The notes under the pieces were generated by a model. It worked only from the letters and a program-made list of their open reading frames with translations, did no database searches and was not told where the DNA came from. Positions 11,321 through 23,538 of a DNA stretch of 64,000 bases are shown here, one piece after another. The DNA lies in the NCBI GenBank assembly GCA_037447655.1, contig JBBHKE010001620.1, positions 86,390 to 150,389 of the forward strand, given 5' to 3'. The stretch comes from Zygnema cylindricum. Its lineage: Eukaryota; Streptophyta; Zygnematophyceae; Zygnematales; Zygnemataceae. The first letter of the stretch is position 1. Every line of letters starts with the position of its first letter. The position numbers and the translations under genes are program-made.

Positions 11321-12621
11321 CTACTTGGTCCGATCCGTGACCTGTGCTGGTTTTGACTCTGTAACAGTTCTCTTCGTTTGAGTTAGAAATTGTGGTGAAG
11401 TATCCTGTGAAGGGACTAGGGGAATTGAAGGAAGTGATGTCCCACTTGCTGGTGAAAAAAAAACTCGTTGTGTATGGTGAAAAATAACATAGTCTTGTTT
11501 GTCTTTCGCTGGTTGGTCTGCCACTTGAAATAAGTCGACCGAATATTTTTTATCATTAATCTGTATATTCTTAGAGATGATCACTTTGTGCTTTTCAAAT
11601 ATAAATACTCTATATCCTTTTGCATGATCATCATAACCTATAAAAATCCCTGGTAAGCCCTTAGCATCCATTTTCCATCTATCCTCTAAAGTATCTAGAA
11701 TAAAACACTTGTTGCCAAAGATCATAAGTGACTAACATCAGTTTTTTCTCCTGTCCAAATTTCATAAGGTGTAGTGCTAACACATCTAGATGCAATTCTA
11801 TTCTTAAAATATACATTACAGTTTAGTGCTTCAGCCCAAAATTTGAGATTTAGCCTTTTATCTACAAGCATGGACCAAGCACTTTCTGTCACTGTCCTAT
11901 TTAATCTTTTAGAAACACCATTTCGTTCCGGTGTATAAGGAGCTATATGATTGTGATTGATACCTTCGTGAAGGAGGAACTATTCAAATTCCTTTGATGT
12001 ATATTCTTCGCTATTGTCCAATCTTAATGCTAAGATTGGAACTCCATGAAGCTTTTCTACCCACGCTTGGTATTGTTTGAAGTGAGTAAACACTTCACTT
12101 TTATGCTGCATAAAGTAAAATTTTGTGTACCTCAAGTAGTCGTTTGTGAATGTAACCATATAGTGAACGCCTCCAGCAGAAGCCACTTCTGAAGGACCAA
12201 GAACATCAGAATGTACTAGTTGTAGAACTTTTTCCAATCTGTGGTCTGTTTCCAGTGGAAATGGCAATCTGTGGATCTTGCCAAGTGAACAACCTTTACA
12301 TGATTTTATGGGATAAGATGTGAGAGAAACTTCATCAACTTTTCCCGAATTCACCATTTTCTTTAGACTATCATAATTCATATGTCCTGATCTTTTATGC
12401 CACATCTCATTATGAGATTGGACACTGGAGTAGAAGATATCATTTTCTTTATATTCAACCATATCCATCCTGTACATTTTGCTAGCATCCCTAGTTCTTG
12501 TGACTGCTACTTTGCCTTTTTTGCTAACAACGTGTCCACCTACTTTCAGAATGACCTCAAAGCCTTTGCTCTCCACCATTGAAGTACAAAAAATATTCTT
12601 ATTAAAGTTTGGAACATACAA
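11321..12621 (-). pseudogene. Integrase of element B
   Basis: 12621-11980 holds the pre-integrase zinc region (MWHKRSGHMNYDSLKKM, then CKGCSLGK) and the core with LVHSDVLGP, FTNDYLRYTKFYF and LRLDNSEEYTSKEFE, giving two of the three acidic residues. 11725-11321 holds the C-terminal part (GYDDHAKGYRVF) and a linker. Stops lie between the two parts, so no intact enzyme is encoded. Confidence 0.85.
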
Positions 12622-13800
12622 AACATTGAGGAGATTTTTTAAATTGACTTTCTCCCCACATCTACCATCAAAGATACATCACCCTAAGTTGAAGTTTGAA
12701 CACTCATGCCACAAGCATAGTAGATACTCTTTGGAGATGTTTGTTGCAAATTTGTAAAAGCTGCCTTGTTCTAGCACATGTGGGCCGATGCTCCTATGTC
12801 CATGATCCATCCTGCATCCTTTGGACCCTCTATGGCTGCCGCCATAGCAAATAAGTCTGCCTCCTCTTCCTTAGTAAAGCTCAGAGACTCATTTGCATCA
12901 GTTGCACAAGCTCAAAAAAGAGCATTTCCACACGTAGGATTCCAAAAAAAACCTCTGTGATATTGCCTTTGCTGTCAACCTGGTCTGTATGAACCTGTCT
13001 AATTTGGCTTTGCTGCAAACCTGGTGTGTATAAACCTGTGTAATTTGCCTTTTTCAGCTTTGGGCAGTACTTAAATCCATGTCCCTTTTCAGAGAAATAA
13101 AAAAAAGTAGTAGGAGATGGTCTATTTGGCCCTTGATTATACTGATTAAAGTGATTCTAATTTTGGTTAAATTGATACATATTTTGATTAAATTGATTTC
13201 TTTTGTCAAAGTCTATGGCAAAAGCTTCAACCTGTCCTTCTCTTTTAAGGAGTTTAGTATTTGACTCTTCTTTCAATTTAAGATTATATGCTAAGTGAAA
13301 TGACCAGCTATCTTTATCATGACTTTTTAACTAAACAGACACACCTTTCATAGTATAACGGAGACTTCTAATAAGCAGAGGTGCCTATTGAAACTTAGGA
13401 AATGAGACCCCAGCAGAAGAGTGTGCATCAATAAGTGCATGAAAATTGTCACAATACTCGACCATAGTTCCCATTAAGTATTATTTGTACCCCCGAATTT
13501 TTCGAGCCACCATGAGTTCTTCCTGAACATTGGCTTTCTCAGAAGCTGATATAGTGATGTCCAAATCTCTTTCACCTTCTTCATTTTCAGTGGAGACATG
13601 AATAGATTTTGTGAAATACAAAGAATGAGATTGTTCCTAGCCGTTGAATTCTTTTCGCCCAACTCGGATCTTTTTCATCAAGGGAGCCATCCAAGACCCC
13701 TAATACATCAGCAGTTTCAGATAAAGATTCAACCATCGATGCCCAGAACGCATACTTTTGGCCATTGAAGTTATGAATTCTTGATGAAAGGCATATAACC
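12622..13800 (-). pseudogene. Gag and protease remnant of element B
   Basis: The gag start region (13800-13587) reads SSRIHNFNGQKYAFWASMVE, equivalent to the F-DG-YxxW opening of copia gag. The primer site at about 13787-13800 is degenerate (GGTTATATGCC). The protease region near 12780-12960 is recognisable only from its position. Multiple frameshifts occur. Confidence 0.65.
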
Positions 13801-14844
13801 TGTTGTTCTACAACCATCGTTGCACGAGGAGAACCAGCAGTAGTAGTGGAAGTAGAATTTTCTCAGCAAAAAGCTATCAAGTACCTTCTCCAACGACCAT
13901 TTTTCAGCTGACATTGAATATGATATATATGTCCAAACTGACTCAGATTCAATACCACAATTAAAAACATAATGTAGTGACACTCCCAAAGTTGTAGACT
14001 AATTGATCTTGCCAACCATAAGATATACTCAGCAAATCTTTCATAAACTGTCATTTGATAACTATATTCCCAATACTGAGTGAATACCAATTTGGCTAAG
14101 TCCTAAATTATATACTCACAGTGAGTATGTACTTGTCTTTACTTATTTGGGTAATTAAACTACAGTACCATACTAACTTACGACAAAGTATCTAACCTAT
14201 ACGTCATTATACCGTGAGTACTTCCAAAATCTTAATTACTACTTGCCGCTAAATGAACAGTGTAACAATATTTACCAATGCACTAAATGCCAACCATTTT
14301 TTTTCTAGATATTTACAAATACCATCCGTACAATTAATGTCGCTAATGCTTAGTCAGCATTAGTCACAAAATTACAGATAAATGTTGATCAGTGGTACGA
14401 AACATCCTGAATGTGTACGGCACACATAGTCAGTGTGGTCCCCACCTTAATCACGTCTGTCAAATAGTGTTGTATCAACGATGTACTTTTGATCTCTTGC
14501 AATGCACTCGTGGATGTTCGGTTTTGTCTTCCTCCGTCTGATTCACCAGTTTTGTCTTCTTCTGTCTGATTCACCAGTTTTGTCTTCCCCCGTCTGATTC
14601 ACCGAAACCGCCCGTTTGATTTGTGACACGCATATATGGGTGTAGGCGCCACTTCGGAATACCTGCAACATCTTCATTTGGCGACACATGTCCTTGCAGA
14701 AGTACAATACACTCTGCTTTCTATTAGCTACTGTCACACTATTAAAGGTAAGTATTATTATCTGACTTTGATGGAAAATTTTATAAGTCTTTAAATCTCC
14801 CCTTATGGCCTTGTCTACTAAACTAAAGATTTTATATTTCAACA
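13801..14844 (-). repeat. 5' LTR of element B
   Basis: 1044 bp pairing with 8319-9360. It has its own three-copy tandem array of a 28-bp unit (TCTGATTCACCAGTTTTGTC core) at about 14519-14601, where the 3' LTR has one copy. Confidence 0.88.
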
Positions 14845-14910
14845 AAGAGAACTGTAGAATAACCATAGAATTAACAAGAGATAGAATTCAAAATACCCTT
14901 TTTCAACACT

Positions 14911-16708
14911 CCCCTTATTTTCTACTCTATCTTTTGCTACAATCCACACTTCTCCCTTCAATATATCAATATGGGAGAAGGAACCGGTTGAGTCAGCATA
15001 TATGCTACCATTTCTCCATCCGGTCTATATTCCAAACTTATTATTGTATTCTCTACCTTCTCTCTAACAGAGCTTAAATAAATATCCATATGTTTTGCTT
15101 TAAAGTGAAGCATAGGGTTTGTTGCAATTGCAATCGGAGCTTGATTATTTCAAAATATATTTTGCACTCCACTCTTTATATATCCAAGTTTTCGAAGCAA
15201 AGATTTCAGCCACATCAATTCTTTCACAGTCGAACAAAAGGCCATATACTCAGCCTCTATGGTGGACTACGCAATCACCTTTTGTTGCTTGCAGTTCCAA
15301 CAGCAAGTTCTATTCCCAACATACAACACATACCTAGAAGTACACCTCCTCATAGGAGCATCCCTATAACTGGCATCACTCCAAGTGGTGATGTCAATAT
15401 TATCCCCTCCCAAATGCAACCACAAATCTCTCGTTGCTTTCAAGTATCGCATGACCCTTTTTGACACTTCCCAATCTTTCTTCCTAGGATCATTCAAACT
15501 TGTACTTAATATCCCTACAGCTGCTGTTATATGAGGAAGAGTGCAGTTCATAAAATATATCAAACTACTGACAGCCTGTCTGTACACAATAGTTTGCATA
15601 AACTTGCTTTCCTCAAGACCTAACCCATTAACTTAGACCACAACTTTCTCTTCTGAGCTCCCCACATTTCCATTCTTTAAGTCCATTGGAGTCGTACAAC
15701 TATTTGCTTTATCCATTTGAATTTTTTCAAGCATATTTCCAATTGCTTTCTTTTGAGTTAGTCTAATTGTTTTCTTCTCTCCATCCCTCTCCATTTGAAT
15801 TCCTAAAATAAACTTTGCCTCCCACAAGTCTTTCATTTGAAATCTACTCTTTAGATCATTTTTCAAACTATAAATTTTCTCCATTGATTTACTCAAAACA
15901 TACAAATCATCAATTTATATCGAAATGAATATTATACCTTTCTTATCCTCAAATAGATAGATGGAATGATCCCAACTGATTTGGATATATCCTAAACTCG
16001 TCAAAAACTTGTCAAGCTTCTTGTTCCATTGGTGTTGAGCTTGCTTAAGTCCATAAAGAGACTTTATCAATCTGCACACCTTACTTTCTTCTCATTTCTC
16101 TACAAATCCTTTTTGCTGTGGCATGAAGATTTTTTGTTCTTATTCTCCGTGTAAGAAGACGGTTTTTTTGTCCATCTGGTGCACTTCCATGTCTTGCGCT
16201 GCCGCTATACTTAGCAGTATCCGGAAGGAGGGAAATCTAACAACCGGGGCGAAGGTCTTCTCATAATGAATTTTCTCCTTTTGGTTGAACCCTTTTGCCA
16301 ATAATCTAGCTTTGTATCGCTCGATAGTGTTATCCAGATTGAGTTTCAACTTAAATACCCACTTGCATCCTATTAGTTTTTCTGTCCGCAAGACAATCCA
16401 CCAGCTCCCATGTGTTTGCTTCCATAATGGAAGCCATCTCATAATAAATTGTTGTCATCTATTTACTACGTTCCGAACTATTAATTACTTATGAGTAAGT
16501 CTGGGGTTCGCTCAAATATGACAGCTTAGTTACCTTGTTGTTCACTTGTCTCTCTTCAAGTCTCTTGCTGCTTCTCCTTCCTTCTTCAAACCCTGATGCT
16601 GAAATGGAGGGTAATATCGGATTTCTCCGAAAGACTTCATCTTCTCCCCTATCCGTCGAGAAAGACTTCATCTTCTCCCCTATCCGTCGAGTCCATCTCC
16701 AGACGTTC
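14911..16708 (-). pseudogene. RNase H and reverse transcriptase of element D
   Basis: Next to the 3' LTR, AAAATAAGGGGAG (minus strand) is the polypurine tract. 15599-15267 encodes RNase H (HLGGDNIDITTWSDASY, DAPMRRCTSRYVLYVG). 15905-15633 and 16442-16140 give reverse transcriptase pieces (SRFQMKDLWEAKFILGIQME; ERYKARLLAKGFNQKEKIHY; FAPVVRFPSFRILLSIAAAQ). The linker at 16690-16490 (RRSSKRLEERQVNNKVTK) matches the linkers in C and E. A 31-bp tandem duplication sits at 16629-16690. It ends at CGTTC where solo LTR A is inserted. Confidence 0.85.
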
Positions 16709-17792
16709 TGTTGTTTTGAAAGGTCAGTTTCGTGCAAACGTGACAGTTTGTGAGTAATTGCTAATTGCATTGAATATGGAGGTTTGAATTGATTCATGGG
16801 TTGGGGGAGCGAACGTCCGGATATACCTACATTGAATTAAAGGGGACATGGAGTGGCTGAACAAACATTGAGAAATGGACGGCGGATCGCGAAGCGTTTC
16901 GATGTACAATAATCAAAATGTTGAAATAGGCGCCGCCGATGCGGCGCAGCAACGACGCAGACATGACAACACAGCTACAATTACTTTGAATAAATATACG
17001 CCGCGGGTACAGAGTAGCTGCGGCGCAGATAAGACAACGCAGCTGCGGATAATATGACTAGTATAGATTTTGAGTAATGATGATTGTACGGTTATAGTTA
17101 CTTAGTGGTAGCTGAGTGGTAGCTTGTTTTGTTTGAAGTAGGAAGGTTGCAAAGATGTCGATGTAAATATTCTGTTCAACAGAGGTTTGTCTTTTGCTAA
17201 TTAGTTTATTAGTGTAGATTTGCTCAATCTGACATACCTCGAATTATTCGGGTATACTCACAGTATTTTAGGTAGATGGTAGATACCGTATGGTTGGTAT
17301 GCCTCCGTACATTCATTAGTGAACTCTCTCAGTATAACTTGTAAGACTTAGAATACTTTGATTATCACAGTCAAGTTTATCAAAGCAATGGCAAACTGTT
17401 TTTTGCATATTTGACCTGTTGATGTGATCACCCTGTTTGGTGTTTTCATGTGAAACTTTGTGAAGTTATTTTATGATATAGAATCTATATGTGTGTGCTG
17501 TTTCATTCTATTCTGGTATTTTTGTAAGATTCTGTTAGAGGTCTAATTGGTTAGTTTGTGAAGTTGTCAGCTGTTTTTGTGAAACTCTGGACCTTAAATC
17601 TTCTAGATTCCTTGGTGGATTTGGCTATTACTTTGGGAGATTAGAGTGTCTATAATATACTGTCTATTGGTGCAGTTTGAGGGGATTTTATTAATTGTGA
17701 AGTAATCTGTGCTGTCTGAAACAGAGTTGTTTGAGGGGTAGTCTGTGGTGCTTCCGAGAGTAGTCCATGGTTGAAATAGGCTATGGACAACA
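16709..17792 (+). repeat. Solo LTR of family A
   Basis: 1084 bp from TGTTGTTTTGAAAGG to GGACAACA with a perfect target duplication CGTTC (16704-16708 and 17793-17797). It aligns along its length to 6183-7259 in reverse. The GC block around 16880-17050 has diverged. No internal domain is present, so this is the scar of LTR-LTR recombination, inserted in the integrase-RT linker of D. Confidence 0.92.
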
Positions 17793-17810
17793 CGTTCATC
17801 ATCCATTTCC

Positions 17811-18847
17811 TGCAATTCTGTGTCCCCCATTAGATCACAGAATTCTCCTTTGAATATGAAGCCTGTAGTGAATTTTCAATTGTTTTATTTGTGTATGAAC
17901 CACCGCCACCCTCGCAGACAAATTATATCATGTATTACACCCTTGTGTAGTCTAAACTCCTGTGAGCCTATAGGAGAACAAATCTCTCAAAACGCCCAAA
18001 CATATGATTAATTATAAAGCGGCAAAAATGCCTATTTGACAGAATCATTCTGGGAGAGAGGCGGCTACCTACAAAATTGCGAAGTCCTAAACTCCTCTTT
18101 TAACCCCTATCTACTAGGGTACAACACCAATCACAAGACTCTATCGTACAAGAAAGTACAGGTCCCGTGGTACCTTCCGTACGGTTAAGGTACGGCATAG
18201 CCATGGTGTAGAGGCTTGCTATACTTAGACCCGTCTTGATGTTCCCCAGAAATTCAACTTTCCACTGATGTCGCGCCACGTATCATCTGCTGACGCATTC
18301 TCCATAAACCGTCAAAATGACTATTCCTTGATGTCGGCTTGAATGATAGCCGTCCGATCTAGATTGACGTTAAATATTCGTCGTCCAAATAAGTGTCCAA
18401 TCAATATGTTTAGTGCGATACCACCGGCGTGCATACGATATATATACTGATTTTATGCGAAATTTCTCGTTAGTCTAGTTAATATGTTTGGTATGCATGT
18501 TTATCTTCAAATAGCTATCCAATCCCATATATCCTAGCACATGTCCTAGACTATAGGACAAGGCTTCCGGCTATTTGGGTGAACAATAAGGACCAGGATA
18601 AATTCCTAGTTGGTCCGTATCTTTTTGGTAGAGTCTACTAAGACTGTCCTCTGTCCTCCCTGGCTGCTTAAGCAACCATGGATCTATCTCTCTCTCTCTC
18701 CGGTCATCAATGACTACAACAAGTATGAAGACCAAAGATTGAGAGGTTAGAGCCTAGCTAAAACGTTTTTATTTTGTTCCTTTAGAAATGATCAGAGATG
18801 ATACAAAAACCTAGAAAATACCAATAAAAAATACACATATTTCAACA
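17811..18847 (-). repeat. Solo LTR K
   Basis: 1037 bp from TGCAATTCTGTGTCC to TTTCAACA. The left end matches the reverse complement of the LTR end of element F (58430-58455). It lies in the linker of D, 18 bp from solo LTR A. The flanks TTTCC and TTTTC are an imperfect target duplication (4 of 5). No polypurine tract adjoins it, so it is a solo LTR rather than the 3' LTR of D. Confidence 0.8.
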
Positions 18848-19860
18848 TTTTCGGTCTTTCTTCGTTTTTTTTCTCGGTTTGAGTCGGAAGTTTTGATTCC
18901 AAGAGAGGGTCACCCCTGATCAGATTTTTCTCTTCCTCTGCAAGGTCACGCTGAACCGGAGTTTGGTCAAAAGAATCTGAATCTAACTCATTGTTGGATT
19001 CAATTCTAATTTTAACCGGTTTACTGTATTTAAAGGGATCTATAAACTCTCTTTCATCCATGACTACCAAGTGTTTTACTAGAATGATGTCTTCTCTTTC
19101 GGGATCATAAACTCTATATCCCTATACATTTTCATCATACCCAAGAAGATATCCCGGCACGCCCCTTGAATCTAACTTCCAATCAGATTTTCACTGTTTA
19201 AACTAAACACTTGACTTTTGAACACCTTTAAGTGTGAAATATTTGGTTTTTTCCCGGTCCATATTTCATAACGTGTTTGTCATTTTACCGTCGAGGTAAG
19301 GACTCTATTTTTGAGATAGTTAGCACAATAGATAGCTTCTGCCCAAAAAAGTTTTCTTATCTTTTTGTCCGACAACATACTACGGGCACTATCACTTAAT
19401 GTCCGATTTAGTCTCTCGGCAACAATGTTTTGTTCTAGGTTCTTTGTAATTTTTTTTTGGTGTTGAACCCCTTCCTCTTTCACGAAATCCTCAAACTCAT
19501 TAGAAGTGTATTCCCACACATTATCACTCCTCACTCTCTTAATAGGTGTCTCATGAAGCTTTTCACTCCATGCTTTATACTCATTAAAATAAGCATCGTC
19601 CCTAAAATGTATTCCCTCAACTACACCCATTTTCTTCATTTCTTTCAATCTATCTAGATGCACATGTCCCAATCTTTTATGCCACATGATCAAATCACTT
19701 ACACCTGCATAGTAAACGCGCGTCTTTCTATTACTCAAATTCAGCCTAAACATTCCTTGGCTACCTTTTTCTCCTATAAAGTACACTTCATCCTCATAAC
19801 TAGAAACAAAGACTCATTTTTTAACGCTAGTCTCAAAACCTTTATCATCTAAGACCGACG
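18848..19860 (-). pseudogene. Integrase of element D, core-deleted
   Basis: 19786-19280 reads IMWHKRLGHVHLDRLKEMKK, then jumps from VEGIHFRDDAYF straight to NEYKAWSEKLHET. About 70 residues, including the CxxC zinc pair and the first catalytic Asp, are missing compared with C. RSDNVWEYTSNEF and ERLNRTLSDSARSMLSDKKI follow. Downstream to 18848 is the C-terminal GYDE region and linker, which then meets solo LTR K. Confidence 0.85.
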
Positions 19861-21226
19861 TAGAGATAAGATTCTTGTTCAACTCTAAAATAAAATGAAC
19901 ATCGAAAAAAGTGACTATGGATGTTTTTCCATCAACTAAGACTTTCAGATCCACGGATCCCACTCAATTAGTGGTTACTATTCTCACATCCCTATGCTCT
20001 ATCTTTACAGAAGGGATCTTTCTCATTTTGGTAAACAATGGTTTTTCTCTCCACATATGCGTAGAGGCTCCTAAATGAATAGTCTATCCTTCTTCAGGAG
20101 CTTCTCTTACCGGAAGCACACTTTTGCCTCTTTGGAATCTTTGGCTCACCTTTTACCTCCAACTCCTCGTTGAGGAGAAGTTCTCCATCTTCCTCATGGA
20201 ATTCCTCTTGCATGACTTGTGTTGCCACAAATGCCTTCTTCTTTCCTGTGGCTGGTTTTTTGATCCGCTCCTCCTTCAATCTTAGCTCTATCAGCTTAGT
20301 ACGCTCTGCCATGTAATGTCTCGACTTCTTACAAAAGTGACAGAGCCCCTTCGCATGCCTCAATCGAGATCCGTCCGAATGGTTTCCTCTTCCTCCTCCA
20401 CCAAAGTTTCTATAAGGTTTCTTATTATCCTTATCCCCCAAGCTAGTTCCAGCATCAAATGTTTGAACACTGTTTTCTCCTCTCCGAATCTCAATTGTGC
20501 TTTCCCAAACCAAAATCATTTTTAGAACACAGTTCGAGATCCATTGATGATCTAGGAAATCATGAACCTTGTTAACAATGTTTTCATAATCATCTGGGAG
20601 TTTCATCAACAAAGTATTCACCTTCTCTTCTTGGTCTCCCTTTTCCCTGCACTCTCTAACTATATAAATAACGCGACCAAGTAATTACAAAAGTATAACA
20701 TCTTTCCCATTTTGTACACATATGCCTATACCTTCTGATCAGCTAGCTTATTTTGCTGAATCGTACCACTATTGTAAATGTTGACAAGGGCCTCCCACAA
20801 CTCGTCCGCCCTGCCCATATGAAGATAAGGTGTAGCCACTGCTTGAGTGAGACACCCGAGAATAAAATGAGTCGCCACGATGTTGTTGAAATTCCACATT
20901 TCGCTATCATTTGCCTCGGTTTTCTGAACATCTGCTATCGGAATCGAACTTGTAGCCATCGATGTGATTTTCTCCTTCCCCTTCTCCTTCCCTATGTCAC
21001 ATACGATGCTTTCTCCAACATCCTCTACCACCTCTGTCTCCGCAAATCCTCATGTGAATCGAGATCCTCCAAACCCTGGTGGAACTCCCAATTTTGCAGT
21101 TGGTCGATGCACACGACCGCTCACAATGCCCCCTAGCCGTTTTCCAAACAATCCAACATTCATCATGGTTTCCCAGTATATGAACCCAGTTCCATTGAAA
21201 TTGGGCACCCTAGAGGGTGGGTCCAT
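19861..21226 (-). pseudogene. Gag and protease of element D
   Basis: The start codon is in the primer site (21226-21224), opening MDPPSRVPNFNGTGFIYWET. Gag pieces at 21031-20726 and 20621-20094 include a zinc knuckle CHFCKKSRHYMAERT in which the last Cys is lost. The protease segment (20093-19861) has HLGAS where C has DSGAS, so the catalytic Asp is gone. Frameshifts occur near 20640 and 20090. Confidence 0.8.
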
Positions 21227-21230
21227 AACC

Positions 21231-21485
21231 TATAAATCTGTGACCTCCATAGGTCCACAAAATGTCTAGCTTATATGAAGCCTCTAAGATAATATTTTCA
21301 CTTTTGAATTTGACAATAAATAAGTGACACCTTGGAACGCAAAAACTTCAACCGACTACACTCCTCTGTAGCGTGGACTCTTTTTAGTCGGTAGCAAAAA
21401 GAATCACTAAAATTGCTCACTTGAGCATTAAGTTATGGCTGGCCAAAGATGGCCCATAAATAATGATGCACTCAGGGAGAGAGGC
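21231..21485 (-). repeat. 5' LTR of element D, inner piece
   Basis: Adjacent to the primer site 21217-21230 (one mismatch to the consensus). It runs TATAAATCTGTGACC to GGGAGAGAGGC, then is split by element C. It resumes at 27228 with GACTACTTAAAATTTTC. Confidence 0.85.
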
Positions 21486-21834
21486 TGTAGAAATTAATGA
21501 TCCATTTAAATAAATATCATACCCTACATTAAATAACATTCGATGAAGACTTAACGGCTAAGGCTACTGTCTACCGTGTGCTTGCTGGCCGGTAGGTACA
21601 AGGATCAAATCCTGTAGCCGACACTATCTTTTTAGTAATGAAACCCCTAACTAATATATAATCCCGTTAACTTCTGGTTAGCCTAGGTAGCCATGGCTCT
21701 AGCTCCCTCTCCAATTTCTCAGTGAATGCGACAAGTTTGAGAGTTGGAGAGAGAAGTTAGAGGTAGACTGCCTCGGCTTCTTTCTATATTTCTATTTAGA
21801 CCTAGAAAATACTTTAAATGGATCATTAATTTCT
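21486..21834 (-). repeat. LTR pieces at the left end of element C
   Basis: The first ~25 bp (TGTAGAAATTAATGATCC onward) are LTR start in + orientation. The rest, ending TTAATTTCTACA at 21834, is the first ~325 bp of an LTR in minus orientation. The two ends form a 25-bp inverted repeat. The tRNA-like motif lies at about 21546-21620. The polypurine tract complement CTCTCCTTATTTT follows at 21835. Confidence 0.85.
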
Positions 21835-21849
21835 ACACTCTCCTTATTT

Positions 21850-22440
21850 TCTAGTCAATCTTTAATTTCAGACCACACTTCTCTCTGCAGAAAATTGGCT
21901 TAGGGGAAGGAACCGTTTTGGTCATCATATCTGCTACCATCTCACTATCTCGTCAGTACTCTAAACTGATTATTTTGTTTTCTACTTTCTCTCTACCAAA
22001 GCTGAGTTTAATGTCCATGTGTTTGGCTTTAAAATGATGTTTAGGATTGGCAGAAATAGCGATTGCTGCTTGATTATCACAAAATATTTTCTGCACACCA
22101 CTCTTAAGCTGACCAAAATCACCAAGCAAAGACTTGACCCACATCAATTCTTTTACTGTAGAGCAAAAGGCCATATACTCAGCCTCCATAGTGGACTGAG
22201 CAATAACTTTTTGTTTTTTGCTACTCCAACAGCAAGCCCCATCACCCACATATAATACATATCCAGAAGTGCATCTCCTCATCGAAGCATCACCATAACT
22301 GGCATCAATCCAAGTAGTCATGTCAGTATTCTCCCCACCCAAATGCAACCATAGATCCCTAGTTCATATCAAATATCTAAGGACTCTCTTAGCTGCCTCC
22401 CAATCCCTTTTAGTGAGAGCATTTAGACTTCTACTCAGCA
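21850..22440 (-). pseudogene. RNase H of element C
   Basis: 22348-21953 reads HLGGENTDMTTWIDASYGDA, YVLYVGDGACCWSSKKQKVI, AQSTMEAEYMAFCSTVKELM, then IFCDNQAAIAISANPKHHFK. The catalytic acidic positions (WIDASYGD, MEAEYMA, CDNQ) are retained. The upstream end is broken by in-frame stops near 22350 and 22455. Confidence 0.88.
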
Positions 22441-22443
22441 CTC

Positions 22444-23340
22444 CTACAGCTGCAGCTTAATCCGACGGGTACAATTCATAAAATAGATTAGACTTCTCAC
22501 TACTTGCCTGTAAGGAATAGTTTGCATGAACTTCTGTTCTTCAAGAGATATTTCCTCGTCTAAGCCAATGACTCGTTCTTCTTCACTCCCCTCACTTCCT
22601 TTCTTTAACTCCATTGGAGTTGTACAACTATTAGCTTTATCCATTTGAAATTTTTCAAGCATGTTCCCTATTGCTTCCTTTTGAGTCAATCTTATAATTT
22701 TTCTTTTTCGGTCTCTCTCTACTTGAATTCCCAAAATATATTTTGCTTCCCCCATATCCTTCATTTCAAATCTCCCTTTAAGATCGGTTTTCAGTTTATT
22801 AATTTTTTCCATTGATTTACTTAAGACAAGCAAATCATCAACATAAATTGCAATAAATATAAAACCTTCCTCATCTTCGAAAACATAGATTGAGTGATCT
22901 GAGCTGATCCGGATATATCCCAGACCGGTAAGAAACTCATCAAGCTTCTTATTCCACTGTCGAGGCGCCTGTTTCAAACCATAAAGAGATTTAATTAGCC
23001 GGCATACCTTACTCTCCTCTCCTTCCTCCACATACCCTTCGGGTTGTTGCATGAAGATCTCCTCTTCCAATTCTCCATGCAAAAAGGCTGTCTTGATGTC
23101 CATCTGGTGCACTTTCATGTCTTCTGCTGCTGCCAGACTGAGAAGTATGCGGACGGAGGGAAATCTGACCACCGGGGCAAAGGTTTCCTCGTAGTCAATT
23201 CCCTCTTTTTGTGTAACTCCCTTTGCCACTAATCGGGCCTTGTAGCGCTCGATTGTGTTATCTGGGTTCAGTTTGAATTTGAAAACCCACTTAGAATCGA
23301 TTAGTTTTCACTTAGGTGGACAATCCACCAGCTTCCAAGT
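22444..23340 (-). pseudogene. Reverse transcriptase of element C
   Basis: From 23229: VTQKEGIDYEETFAPVVRFP, HQMDIKTAFLHGELEEEIFM, SLYGLKQAPRQWNKKLDEFL, ISSDHSIYVFEDEEG, AIYVDDLLVLSKS (YVDD box), MKDMGEAKYILGIQVERDRK. This 261-codon stretch is nearly complete. The LARYKARLVAKG start continues upstream to about 23330. It is one of the best-preserved polymerase domains here, but a stop and a frameshift separate it from RNase H. Confidence 0.9.
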
Positions 23341-23538
23341 ATCGGCTGCCATAATTGAGGCCATCTCCTCATTGATGGCTGTCTTCCACCGGTTTCTTTC
23401 TGGACAAGTCATCGCCTTTCCATAAGTTTGAGGTTCATCTTGATGAGATAGTGTAGTTACCTTGTTATTAACTTGTTTTTCTTGCAGTCTTTTGCTACTT
23501 CTCCTTCCCCCCTCAAAATCTGAGGCCGGAATAGATCG

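Larger units (their letters stand above)
8319..14844 (-). mobile_element. Ty1/copia LTR element B, inserted in the 3' LTR of D
   Basis: Two LTRs (8319-9360 and 13801-14844), both starting TGTTG and ending CAACA on the + strand, enclose a minus-strand gag-pol with many stops and frameshifts. The LTRs differ at a noticeable fraction of positions, so this is not recent. The insertion splits the D LTR: left flank GACAAGTATAAG, right flank AAGAGAACTGTAG. The same region is uninterrupted at 27885-27905. A perfect 5-bp duplication is not seen. Confidence 0.9.

Noticed and set aside
17811-18847. 3' LTR of element D
   Set aside because: The D coding frame and linker continue on the other side (16490-16708), and the real D polypurine tract and 3' LTR are at 14911 and 7426-8318. 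This copy is therefore a solo LTR.
21486-21834. A 349-bp MITE with 25-bp perfect terminal inverted repeats
   Set aside because: Its sequence is copia LTR and the inverted ends come from the inversion of element C. The target duplication brackets the whole of C, not this piece.
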